Assembly: GCF_000166355.1 (NCBI RefSeq)
Contig: NC_014652.1
Coordinates: forward strand, 836,001 to 900,000
Direction: 5' to 3'
DNA from: Caldicellulosiruptor hydrothermalis 108
GTDB taxonomy: Bacteria; Bacillota; Thermoanaerobacteria; Caldicellulosiruptorales; Caldicellulosiruptoraceae
DNA length: 64,000 nucleotides
Below are positions 50,664-58,457 of this stretch, one piece after another (within the stretch, counting starts at the first letter, position 1; the number at the start of each line of letters is the position of its first letter). The notes under the pieces are model-generated. The model did no database searches and was not told the origin of the DNA. It saw only the letters and a program-made list of their open reading frames with translations. A program made the translations under genes and the position numbers.

Positions 50664-51956
50664 TTATACGCAATAAACAGCAGTGTTATTAAAGCATCTT
50701 CGAATATGTTCCTCAGGAGTTCTAAGTTCAAAAGGTTTTTTATCACGCATAACAGCAAAGATGATACAAATAATTTTTCTCATAACAGCGCCTAATGCAA
50801 CTTTTTTAGGCTTTTGTTGGCATTTTTTCTGATAGTATTCGAATAGCACAGGATTACAAGGCTTAGAATCTCTTTTGGTTCTGATATTAGCAAGAGCAAT
50901 TGTAAATAAGATTCTTCGCAAGATTTTAGAGCCACGTTTAGACATTTTGTTTTTTGTGCCGACAAATTGCCCGGATTGATTTACGGAAGGATCAATGCCA
51001 AAGAAGGCAACAAGTTTATTGGGTTTTGAAAATTTTTCGAAATCACCTATTTCAGCAAGGATAGTTGCAGCGGATAGAAAACCTATGCCGGGGATAGATT
51101 GAAGAAGGTTAATATTTTCGGATATAGAAGGCTGAGTCTGTGAAGACTGCTGAACAAGTTGATTTATGGATTCAAAAATTTTGTCGATGTTTTGCTGTAA
51201 AGTTAAGACCATGTTAATATAGACTTTAAGCATAGTAACATTTGCCAAGTTGGAGATAGAAAAAGACTTAAATTCTTTAGCTTTTGCAATGAGTAGTTCG
51301 TATTTTTCTTTAGCCCATTGGTAGCTTTTTTTAGAAGTTTGCTGAATGATGGAAATAAGTTTTTCGGTGTCAGCGCCCAAGATATCGTTTGGAGTGGGGT
51401 AGTTTTCAAGTATAGCCAAAGATGTTTTAGAGCAAATGTCAGGGAAGACCTCTTTGAAATTGAGCATAATTTGGTCGACGACAGAAGTAAGTCTATATTT
51501 GTAAGAGGTTAACTCATCGCTGAGGTTGTAATACTGACGGCATAGGTTTTTCAAGCAGTCAAGGATTTCAGATGAAGGTTGTGCTGTAGTAGAGTTAGTA
51601 AGTCTGAAAGTTAAGGCAATCCACAGGGCATCAATTTTATCATTTTTTACTTTTCTAACTCCCGCATTTTTGATAGAATTAGATTGGATGGGGTTGATAA
51701 TTGCAACATCCCAGCCATTAGAAGTAAAGAAGCGGGAGAGGATTTTGTGGTAATGCCCTGTGGCTTCCATGACGATGGTAGGGCGAGCCGCGAAATCCTC
51801 TTCAACTTTTTTAAGGATTTCGATAGCCCTATCAAAGTCAGAGGGATTGTTGTGATGGATAGTCAAGCGAGCGATTATTTCATTTGTAGGAGAGATAACC
51901 ACCATTTCGCTGAAATATTTAGAGACATCAATCCCGGCAATAGGTTTTAAGTTCAT
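50664..51956 (-). CDS. IS110 family DEDD recombinase (transposase)
   Basis: 430 residues from ATG 51956, behind GAGGAGGT; the extension to 52013 has no ribosome site. The N-terminal RuvC-like DEDD domain shows IAGIDVSKYFSEMVV (Asp), TIVMEATGHYHKILSRFF (Glu) and VRKVKNDKIDALWIAL (Asp pair). The C-terminal Tnp20 domain shows LLQSIPGIGFLSAATILAEI, FFGIDPSVNQSGQFVGTKNK and MSKRGSKILRRILFTIA, where the conserved Ser nucleophile lies near SGQFVG...SKRGSK. No internal stop. The family recombines target and donor DNA guided by a bridge RNA encoded in the element's left end. Confidence 0.93.
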   Translation of the reverse strand: MNLKPIAGIDVSKYFSEMVVISPTNEIIARLTIHHNNPSDFDRAIEILKKVEEDFAARPTIVMEATGHYHKILSRFFTSNGWDVAIINPIQSNSIKNAGVRKVKNDKIDALWIALTFRLTNSTTAQPSSEILDCLKNLCRQYYNLSDELTSYKYRLTSVVDQIMLNFKEVFPDICSKTSLAILENYPTPNDILGADTEKLISIIQQTSKKSYQWAKEKYELLIAKAKEFKSFSISNLANVTMLKVYINMVLTLQQNIDKIFESINQLVQQSSQTQPSISENINLLQSIPGIGFLSAATILAEIGDFEKFSKPNKLVAFFGIDPSVNQSGQFVGTKNKMSKRGSKILRRILFTIALANIRTKRDSKPCNPVLFEYYQKKCQQKPKKVALGAVMRKIICIIFAVMRDKKPFELRTPEEHIRRCFNNTAVYCV

Positions 51957-52004
51957 GGCGTAAGACCTCCTCGTAAGTAGTTTTAAAATTGAATTAGGGC
52001 ATGA

Positions 52005-52432
52005 GTTTTCCATTCCGAGCGAAGGTAAGTATACAACCTTGCAAGTGATACGAGGAACCAGCTTTAATTAGGTTTTAAGCTGGCCTCAACCAGCCAAATA
52101 GTTTAGACTTACCTGGAATGGAATAATAGTCTCGTTTGCGGGTAAGCGGGATTTAAAAATCCGCACCCAGGGGGGTAAGGACATTAAATTCCATGCCCAG
52201 ATAGAAAGAATTATATCAAAGTTAGCAAGGCTGGCAAGAGGCCAGCGTTAAAGATAGTGTTTTAAAAAGTGGCTAAAGATTAGAAGCCACAAGCAGCGAG
52301 AAGTGATTTTGCGCTGCTTTCCTCTCAAAGAGGATGGATTAGAAATGTTATTTTAGTCGATGCGTCTTAAAATCTTATGTTAACCGAAACTTTGGTTGTT
52401 ATTTTATTGGAATTTTTTTGATGTGTCTTACG
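52005..52432 (-). ncRNA. candidate bridge RNA region of the IS110 element
   Basis: Non-coding, upstream of the recombinase on the same strand, and dense in hairpins: 52381-52399, 52321-52334 (CCTC/GAGG), 52291-52319 (AAGCAGCG/CGCTGCTT), 52269-52290 (GTGGCT/AGCCAC), 52229-52246 (GCTGGC/GCCAGC), 52147-52163 (GCGG/CCGC) and a domain closed by CCATTCC/GGAATGG and AGGTAAGT/ACTTACCT (52011-52122). Inside that domain, the loop of the 52058-52083 hairpin has CTAATTAAAG on the RNA strand, the same 10 nt as the + strand of the element's right end (50499-50508), as expected of a donor guide. Limits are approximate and the target guide was not identified. Confidence 0.65.
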
Positions 52433-52438
52433 AAAATA

Positions 52439-52444
52439 ATTATA
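52439..52444 (-). promoter_or_regulatory. -10 half of the IS110 junction promoter
   Basis: On the minus strand TATAAT begins at the left terminus of the element. Transcription from the joined junction would start near 52432 and run through the structured region into the recombinase gene. Confidence 0.75.
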
Positions 52445-53019
52445 CAAGGGGAGTGGAAGAGGTATTACTATTTTGTGTTGATGGGTTGACAGGTTTAAAG
52501 GAAGCAATAGAAGCAGTGTTCCCAAAAAGCGATATTCAAAGGTGTATTATTCATCAGCCAAGTCAATTCGTTCAAGTATGTTTCATACAAGCATATAAAA
52601 GAATTTTCAAAGGATTTTAAAAAAGTGTATCAGGCAACTAATGAAGAAGAAGCGTTGGACAATTTTTGTCAGGTAAAAGAGAAATGGGGGAAACAGTATC
52701 CTTATGCGTTTAGGAGCTGGGAAAACAACTGGAAGCTACTAACATCGTTTTTTAAGTTTCCCCCGGCAGAATAAGGAAGATAATTTATACAACAAACATC
52801 ATAGAAGGAGTTCATAGACAATTTAGAAAAGTGACAAAGACAAAATCAGTATTTCCAAACGATACAGCGTTAGAGAAAATGCTTTATCTTGCAACAAAAA
52901 ATGTTGTAAGAAAGTGGACACAGAGGTACAGAAATTGGGATATAATATTAAATCAGCTTTTGATAATGTATCCAGAACGTTTAAGTGGATATATAAATTA
53001 ATAACAAACCTCAGTTCGC

Positions 53020-53051
53020 TTTTAGATTGCTTCCATGGAAGCAATCTAAAA
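53020..53051 (+). repeat. 32-bp perfect palindrome
   Basis: The sequence from 53020 to 53051 equals its own reverse complement (centre CCATGG; half-site TAGATTGCTTCC). It lies between the IS256 transposase stop and the element's right inverted repeat. It could act as a transcription terminator for both directions or as a cruciform/protein site. Confidence 0.85.
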
Positions 53052-53235
53052 CAAATTAGAACCAGAAAAATCAGAGCAATATATCCCAGTATTAAATTTT
53101 GTCCAGCTTTTAAAAAATTTATGCATAAAAATTTTTAAAATGGTAATACTAAAAAATAGAAGGTAGACAAGATTATCCTGAATGATTTCTTACCAAGAGG
53201 GATGGTTCAATTTAAATACACAAAATTATTTACAG

Positions 53236-54546
53236 ACCCGAAGAGCTTGTCAAGAATATTGTGTTTCCATTTCATAACGCATATAGTAGAGCTGCAATAT
53301 ATTGTAACTACATTTTTTAAGAGTAGGTACTCCATTTTCCCCTTGACCCGATGTAAGTTTTCTTTTTGTGAATAGATGTTTGTTTCTAAAACTTCTACAG
53401 TCTGAAAATAAGCCCCTAAGTTATTTTTATTTTTTCAATTATACTGTTAACACTTTCTACTGCATTGGTAGTATAGATATGCTTTCTTAAATCTTCAGGA
53501 TACTTCATATGTGCAAGATAAAATTCGGCTTTTTCGCAAATAGCCTTTATGAATCTGGGGTATTTTGAGGAATATTGATTACAAAGATCTTTAAACTTTA
53601 AAACTGCTTCATCGAAATCAGAAGAGGAAGTTCTTAATTTATCAAGTTCTTTTTTGAAAACAGAAGCATCATCTCAAGTTTATTGTTTTCTAACGTTGCG
53701 TTGAAGGTGAACAAAACATAGTTGATGGTCGGCAAGGGGATAAGCGAGTCTAACAGCATCGATTATGCCTGGGAAATCATCGCTTACGACTATTAAGACT
53801 TTTTTAAGACCTCTTGTAATTAAGTCGTCAAAGACTCTCATCCAATCGGCTTTGTTTTCTTTGCCGAAAAAGGTATAAACTCCAAAGATGTCTTTTTTTA
53901 CCTTCCAAATCGATGCCAAGCACGACATTGCAAGTAGCTTGTTTAACTTTTGAGTTATCTTTAATTTCGCTTTTGAATAACCGTCAATGATAAGAGCAAA
54001 AGCACAACCATCGAAGTTCTCTTTGTTTGAAAAGTTGAAACTCGTTTTTAAGTTCGCTTTTGATTTTTTCGATTTCGTCTTCAGGATAAGGCAGATTCAT
54101 GCTTTTAAGAGTTTGGACAAGAGAACGCTCAAGAGTAACCATTGGCGACTAAAGACATGAGCAGGTAAGTAGGTAAACTATCAACTCTTTTATAGCGGTC
54201 AGGGAGGATAGAAGGTCGAAAGGTTCTAAGTGTGTGTACGAGGAACAGAAATTTCAAGACTTCCAACAGGTATTGCAAGTTTTCTCTCATAGAAGCCATT
54301 GCCTTTGTCGTTTTCGTTTAGCAAGGTAAACAGTTCTTTCTGATAACATAAAGCAATCGAGCAAGTTTTACTTTTAGCTGTTTTAGAGCTGGGCGAGTAG
54401 GGTCGTTCTTGGAACAATACATATTCAGCACTTGTTCGATAGCCATATTTTTAGCGGTTTCAAAAATTTCATTTTTCCCCATAATCGTAAACCCCCTTTG
54501 GTGGTTATTTCAATACCAATTATACAGTGGACACAATTTTATTTTA
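53236..54546 (-). pseudogene. second IS256/Mutator-type transposase, decayed
   Basis: On the minus strand an ATG at 54483 starts GKNEIFETAKNMAIEQVLNM; after frameshifts the frames give GFYERKLAIPVGSLEISVPR, FRPSILPDRYKRVD, and the best-preserved block GKENKADWMRVFDDLITRGL with KKVLIVVSDDFPGIIDAVRL and HQLCFVHLQRNVRKQ (about 53680-53928), which carries the second catalytic Asp of the IS256/Mutator family. The rest to 53390 is readable only in pieces. Many frameshifts show it has been dead for longer than the intact IS110. It differs clearly from the IS256 copy at 49734. Confidence 0.75.
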
Positions 54547-54559
54547 AGTCCCGACAAGG

Positions 54560-54947
54560 ATGTTTCAAGGATGTAGTACAGAAGGGTATGTAAGCCATGT
54601 ATTAGATGATAGGATGAGTTCAAGACCAAGAGGATGGAGCAAAGAAGGAGTAGAGGTAATGAATAAAGTTATTGAGTTTGAAGTATAATGGTGTAAACTT
54701 AGGAGAGGCATATTTAAATGAGATTTGTCGGAAAGCAGAAAAGAGAAACGAAAGTGAAAAAGCGGTAAAAGAGATTATGAGAAAAAGTATTAAGAGGGTA
54801 AAGAAACAGGTTGAGAAGACAAAGAATAATATACCAATTCTGGAAAGAGGAAAAGTTGGTTTGTTGTTTAGAGTATTGAAAGGCCTAAGTACTGGAGATT
54901 TCTTAAATGCACTCGTATTTAAAAAAAATTTACTTACAAACTCTTGA
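54560..54947 (+). pseudogene. ISLre2 transposase, C-terminal fragment
   Basis: The frame reads FQGCSTEGYVSHVLDDRMSS then RPRGWSKEGVEVMNKVIEFE, the conserved C-terminal part of ISLre2 transposases; after a frameshift near 54690 it continues as YNGVNLGEAYLNEICRKAEK to GLSTGDFLNALVF. It matches the N-terminal fragment at 49612 as the other half of one gene, minus its centre. Confidence 0.7.
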
Positions 54948-55041
54948 CACTATCCGGCCTTTATACATACTTGCGATGTTGGTTCGATATGATGTAAAAT
55001 ATAATACAAAATAATGTTTTCTTAGAAGGTGAAATTTTCTT

Positions 55042-55896
55042 ATGGAAAATTTGAAGATAAATAAAAACGAAGTATATTATTATTTTGGGAGATTAAATAT
55101 TATTTGCTGGTATCAGGGAGAAAAAAAGAACGAATTTTTGCTAAATAGTTTAAAAAGCAATGTAAAAATTAGTTTTCGTGATTATAAATGGGGTTTTTTT
55201 AATGTAGAAAAATTCCGGTATGAGGAAACTGATTACATATATGGCTTGTTGGTAAAATATAGAAGTACATATGAAGAAGAAATAGTAGATGAAGAAAACA
55301 ACGTTTTATTGAATACACTAATAACTGATAAAGCAGTAGCGAAAAGCAATTTTATATTAGATTTAGATAGTAAAATAATTGCTTATCATCCTGTTGGAAA
55401 AGATATAACTCCAAGTGCTTTTAGTCGATTTTTTTGTAAACTTATAAAAGAAGCAAATGATAATATGTTTGTTGATATTGATTTACAATCGATCAGTGAC
55501 GAAGTAGAAATATTTACTGCGATAAAAAACTTCGAAAAAATAGAATTTATAGAAATAAAATTACACCCATCAAATCCAAGTAATAGACATATATAGAAAA
55601 GATTGGATGAAAAACTTCGTGAAATGGAAGTAGAATCCTATGTTGGAATATACAAAAGTAAAAAAGGAATAAAAATAAAAGAAAATGATGAAGTGTTTAG
55701 TGGAATTGTTATGGCAATAGATGGTTATGGTGAGGCGAAAATTAAGGGGACCATTAAAAATGAAGAAAAAACAGCAAGTACAAAAGAAAATCCCATAAAA
55801 AGTTTAGCTCCTAAAGAGGACAAGATAGAAATTATTAAAAGTTTGAAGTCGACATTTGACCAAATCAAAGGTAGGTTTAAGAGAAATGAAGATTAA
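55042..55896 (+). pseudogene. unknown soluble protein, interrupted by one in-frame TAG
   Basis: ATG 55042 is behind AGAAGGTG. The first 184 codons (YYYFGRLNIICWYQGEKKNE, then LIKEANDNMFVDIDLQSISD) end at TAG 55594-55596. The same frame continues without gap for 99 more codons (KRLDEKLREMEVESYVGIYK, then ENDEVFSGIVMAIDGYGEAK and a Lys/Glu-rich tail), so this looks like one ~284-residue protein with a single nonsense codon (for example from TGG). No second ribosome site precedes a restart at TTG 55603. I do not recognise the family with confidence. Its 3' end overlaps the start of the membrane-protein gene, so the two formed a coupled pair. Confidence 0.6.
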
Positions 55897-56419
55897 AAAC
55901 ATATTTTTTTCATGGGATTTTATTATATCTGTTTTAGTTGCAATTATTATGTTTTTCATATTTCCTTGGCGAATAAACGGACTATTTGCAAAAGATATCT
56001 TTGCAGGTGCATTAACTGTTTTATCAGTTGTGTTCTCAATATATTTGGCAGCATTGGCGATAATTATTAGTTCCAGTGATAATGAATTTATAGAATTTTT
56101 AGAAAAAGAAAAAATGTATTCGAGTATTATTGATACGTTTAAAGTTACTTTAGTTGTGACTTTTTTCTCACTGGTTTTGACATCAATATTATATGGAATA
56201 ACAGCATACTTTTCTATTCAATCTTCTTCAGGTTATTATATAAACAAGTTAGTATTGATTATATTTATTTTCTTCTTTTTCTATTCCTTGTTATCTGTAT
56301 TTGTATCAGCTTTAGACTCTGTAACCTATTTTAAAATGAGAACCCGTTTTATTAGAATAAAGTTTAGAAAAAAATTAAAAATAAAATTAAGACCGTTAAA
56401 AAAATTTAAGATACATTAG
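55889..56419 (+). CDS. multi-pass membrane protein of unknown function
   Basis: About 176 residues from ATG 55889, overlapping the preceding frame by 8 nt. There are four hydrophobic segments: DFIISVLVAIIMFFIFPW, FAGALTVLSVVFSIYLAALAI, TFKVTLVVTFFSLVLTSILY and LVLIIFIFFFFYSLLSVFV. A short cytosolic-type loop (SSSDNEFIEFLEKEKMYSSI) separates helices 2 and 3, and the C-terminal tail is strongly basic (RIKFRKKLKIKLRPLKKFKI). Family unknown. A soluble partner plus a small helical membrane protein in an accessory island is a layout shared by several abortive-infection systems, but no homology was established. Confidence 0.65.
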   Translation, partial: KIKNIFFSWDFIISVLVAIIMFFIFPWRINGLFAKDIFAGALTVLSVVFSIYLAALAIIISSSDNEFIEFLEKEKMYSSIIDTFKVTLVVTFFSLVLTSILYGITAYFSIQSSSGYYINKLVLIIFIFFFFYSLLSVFVSALDSVTYFKMRTRFIRIKFRKKLKIKLRPLKKFKIH

Positions 56420-56471
56420 CTCATATTTGATGGATAAAAACGAAAAATTGTTTTTGACTGCCTATATAAAA

Positions 56472-56505
56472 AGGCTGAGCCGACGACGACTCAGCCTGAT
56501 TTGTT
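56472..56505 (+). terminator. hairpin after the membrane-protein gene
   Basis: AGGCTGAG pairs with CTCAGCCT over a 10-nt loop, followed by a loose T-rich tail (GATTTGTTTT). Confidence 0.6.
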
Positions 56506-56613
56506 TTATAGAATTGCTTATAACTCTATATCTTATCAAGATGTATGTTAGCAAAATGTTTGCAAAATCACGATATTCAGAATCCTTAACAGCCTTTCAA
56601 ATTAGATTTTTCC

Positions 56614-56689
56614 TGGCACGCCCGGGGGGAGTCGAACCCCCGACCACAGGATTCGAAGTCCTACGCTCTATCCTCTGAGCTACGGGCGC
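56614..56689 (-). tRNA. tRNA-Arg(TCG)
   Basis: On the minus strand the 76-nt gene starts GCGCCCGTAGCTC and ends CGGGCGTGCCA. The loop CTTCGAA gives anticodon TCG. CCA is encoded. It marks the right edge of the accessory island. Confidence 0.93.
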
Positions 56690-56800
56690 ATGTGTTTTAT
56701 AACACCAATTTAAATTATAAAATCAAATCAATGAATTTGCAACCTTTTTAAATATCTTAAAATATTGATATTAATCTTAATTTGCAAAACACCAAAATCA

Positions 56801-56829
56801 TTCAATCCAAAGAAAAGTTGTAGTATAAT
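56801..56829 (+). promoter_or_regulatory. candidate SigA-type promoter of the hydrolase gene
   Basis: TTCAAT, 17-nt spacer, TATAAT, 65 bp upstream of the start codon. The -10 box is perfect and the -35 weak. Confidence 0.5.
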
Positions 56830-56893
56830 AAGATCAAGTTCAACATTAATGCAATTAACAAGGCATAAAAAAATGATATCTGAGGGGATAATG

Positions 56894-58018
56894 ATGTTAG
56901 AAATTTTTGAGAAATACTTTGGAAAACACAACAGCTTGTCTGAAAGCACCAAGTGGGGAGAAGAAGTTTCAAATCAGAAAACTTTTGATGAGCAAAGAGA
57001 AATTGTAGATAAATTGGCGTCGCTTCTTTACCTGAATTTAAGCCTAATATTCAGGGAAGATAAAAAATTAGAGATTGACCATGGTGAATTTAAAGAAGAG
57101 ATTATTGTTGGGAAGGTAAATGATGTCTACTCAGAAGCTGTATTTTTAAAACCAAGAAATTTGAATCCGCCTTACCCTGTGGTGGTCATTTTGCATGACC
57201 ATGGTGGATTTTACTACTATGGTAAAGAAAGAATATACAGGCAAGACAATACCCAGACTTTTGTCAATGAATACCAGAAAAAATTTTACTCATCATTGCC
57301 GTGGGCATTAGAGTTTGTAAAAAACGGGTTTGCTGTATTTTCTCCCGATGCATTTTATTTTGGAAAAAGAAGGCTTTCTGCTGAATTAGTTGGTCTTTTA
57401 GCAGATGACAACTCAATAGATGAGCTTTTGAATTATGAAGAAGGTTCGTATGAGTACATACGGATTTTCAATAAAATATCCTCACAGCTTGAACCTATGA
57501 TGTTTAAGAATATCAATCTTTATGGTACAAACTGGCCAAGTATTTTGTTAAACGAAGATTTGGCATGGCTTAACTACCTCTTGCAAAGAGAGGATATAGA
57601 CAAAAACAAAATTGTTTGCATGGGATTTTCCTTAGGGGGCTTTAGGACACTTTTTTTAAGTAGCCTCAGAAATGAAATAAAATGTAGCATCATCATTGCC
57701 TTTATGTCAGAGTTTAGAAAAATGCTTGGCAAAACTGCAAGACATACTTTTATGGTTCATATTCCGGGTTTTACAAGGGTTCTTGACCTGCCTGATGTTG
57801 CAGCTTTGATTGCTCCAAGAAAACTTTTTATTATGCAGTGTGAGTATGATAGTCTCTTTCCAAAAGATGCAATGCAGTCTTCTGTAGAAAGAATAAAAAG
57901 TTACTTTGTAAATTTTGATTGTGGTAACCAATTTGAATACAAATTTTATCCAAATGGGCATGAATTTAATTTAAATATGCAAAAAGATGCTTTGGAGTTT
58001 ATGTCAAGGAATTTATAA
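56894..58018 (+). CDS. alpha/beta hydrolase (dienelactone hydrolase / acetyl-esterase-like)
   Basis: About 375 residues from ATG 56894, the second of two adjacent ATGs, with GAGGGG at a normal distance. Residues ~75-105 hold PYPVVVILHDHGGFYYYGKE (oxyanion strand), CMGFSLGGFRTLFL (~238) supplies the nucleophile Ser in G-x-S-x-G, and the C-terminal MQCEYDSLFPKDA and FYPNGHEFN hold the Asp and His. No signal peptide, so it works in the cytosol. It precedes an ASRT-family gene and a GH42 beta-galactosidase; an esterase acting on acylated sugars is a reasonable guess from context. Confidence 0.85.
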   Translation: MLEIFEKYFGKHNSLSESTKWGEEVSNQKTFDEQREIVDKLASLLYLNLSLIFREDKKLEIDHGEFKEEIIVGKVNDVYSEAVFLKPRNLNPPYPVVVILHDHGGFYYYGKERIYRQDNTQTFVNEYQKKFYSSLPWALEFVKNGFAVFSPDAFYFGKRRLSAELVGLLADDNSIDELLNYEEGSYEYIRIFNKISSQLEPMMFKNINLYGTNWPSILLNEDLAWLNYLLQREDIDKNKIVCMGFSLGGFRTLFLSSLRNEIKCSIIIAFMSEFRKMLGKTARHTFMVHIPGFTRVLDLPDVAALIAPRKLFIMQCEYDSLFPKDAMQSSVERIKSYFVNFDCGNQFEYKFYPNGHEFNLNMQKDALEFMSRNL

Positions 58019-58046
58019 AATCTTCAAATGAGAGGAGGTAATTAAT

Positions 58047-58418
58047 TTGAAACATCTGGGGAAAAAGGTTTGGGTGATACCAGATGGTTACATTCCATCA
58101 GAAGGTTCAATGTCAATTCCTGGCCACGAATGTTTGTGTATAGTAAACACAGGGGATAGCGACGCAAAAGTAAAGCTTACTGTGTTTTTTGAAGACAGAG
58201 AGCCAATTGAAAGTGACTATTTTGTTGTGAAAGCCCGAAGAACAATTCATGCATGGTTAAATAAGCCAGAGCTGATAGGAGGTCTAATTATACCAAAAGA
58301 AGTTCCATATTCTCTTGTTGTTGAGAGTGACAAAGAGATTGTTGTTCAAATGTCACGTCTTGACACAAGACTTGGCAATATGGCGCTTTTGAGCGTTATT
58401 GGTTTTCCGATTGAGTAA
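58047..58418 (+). CDS. ASRT-family (sensory rhodopsin transducer-like) protein
   Basis: 123 residues with the fold signature of Anabaena sensory rhodopsin transducer homologues (PF07100): KKVWVIPDGYIPSEGSM, GHECLCIVNTGDSDAKVKLT, VFFEDREPIESDYFVVKARR and MSRLDTRLGNMALLSVIGFP. No rhodopsin gene is nearby; the family is widespread in sugar-using bacteria and may bind carbohydrates. TTG 58047 is the start, preceded by GAGGAGGT. Lies between an esterase-like hydrolase and a beta-galactosidase, and is probably in the same operon. Confidence 0.8.
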   Translation: MKHLGKKVWVIPDGYIPSEGSMSIPGHECLCIVNTGDSDAKVKLTVFFEDREPIESDYFVVKARRTIHAWLNKPELIGGLIIPKEVPYSLVVESDKEIVVQMSRLDTRLGNMALLSVIGFPIE

Positions 58419-58457
58419 GGGTAAGTAGACATTATATTTTAAAAGGAGGCTTTTATA

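Larger units (their letters stand above)
50494..52443 (-). mobile_element. IS110 family element (inner layer), apparently complete
   Basis: Inserted in the IS256 transposase gene; ACAAG occurs at both junctions (50489-50493 and 52444-52448), so the ends are known within a few bases. Length about 1.95 kb. There are no terminal inverted repeats, as usual for IS110. On the minus strand the order is: long non-coding left end (52443-51957), recombinase, short right end (50663-50494). The long left end is the hallmark of the IS110 (as opposed to IS1111) group. Confidence 0.88.
49820..53001 (+). pseudogene. IS256 family transposase, split by IS110 and frameshifted
   Basis: The N-terminal 225 residues (49820-50493) include AEIEESLGYEKYD, NSRNGYSQKTVKTKFGEMEL, FMDAIHYKIKDEGK (first Asp) and YVVLGINIEGYKDVLGIWIG. 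The chain continues at 52444 with TRGVEEVLLFCVDGLTGLKE (second Asp), AIEAVFPKSDIQRCIIHQ, and after frameshifts IIYTTNIIEGVHRQFRKVTK (Glu region) and a C-terminus ending at 53001. Joining LKT at the left to RGVEE at the right gives the normal family sequence. ATG 49820 follows GGGAGG. Non-functional as it stands. Confidence 0.88.
49734..53232 (+). mobile_element. IS256 family element (middle layer), interrupted by IS110
   Basis: Terminal inverted repeats begin TAAATAATTTTGTGTA at 49734 and match, on the other strand, TACACAAAATTATTTA ending at 53232. The similarity continues inward (CTTGGTAAGAA). The two transposase halves (49820-50493 and 52444-53001) are separated by IS110. Confidence 0.85.
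49476..54952 (+). mobile_element. ISLre2-type element, heavily interrupted (outer layer of a transposon nest)
   Basis: The left end (TAGTGT at 49476) and the right end (ACACTA, ending 54952) form imperfect inverted repeats. The ISLre2 transposase N-terminus is at 49612-49740 and its C-terminus at 54560-54947. Between them lie an IS256 element (49734-53232, itself interrupted by IS110) and a decayed IS256-like gene (53236-54546). The middle of the ISLre2 gene appears lost. Outer boundaries are approximate. Confidence 0.6.

Noticed and set aside
52140-52200. Target-binding loop of the bridge RNA in the C-rich segment
   Set aside because: Its sequence does not match the actual insertion target (DNA around 50489 and 52448) well enough to claim.
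56427-56678. Open frame running into tRNA-Arg(TCG)
   Set aside because: It reads through a terminator hairpin and the antisense of the tRNA.
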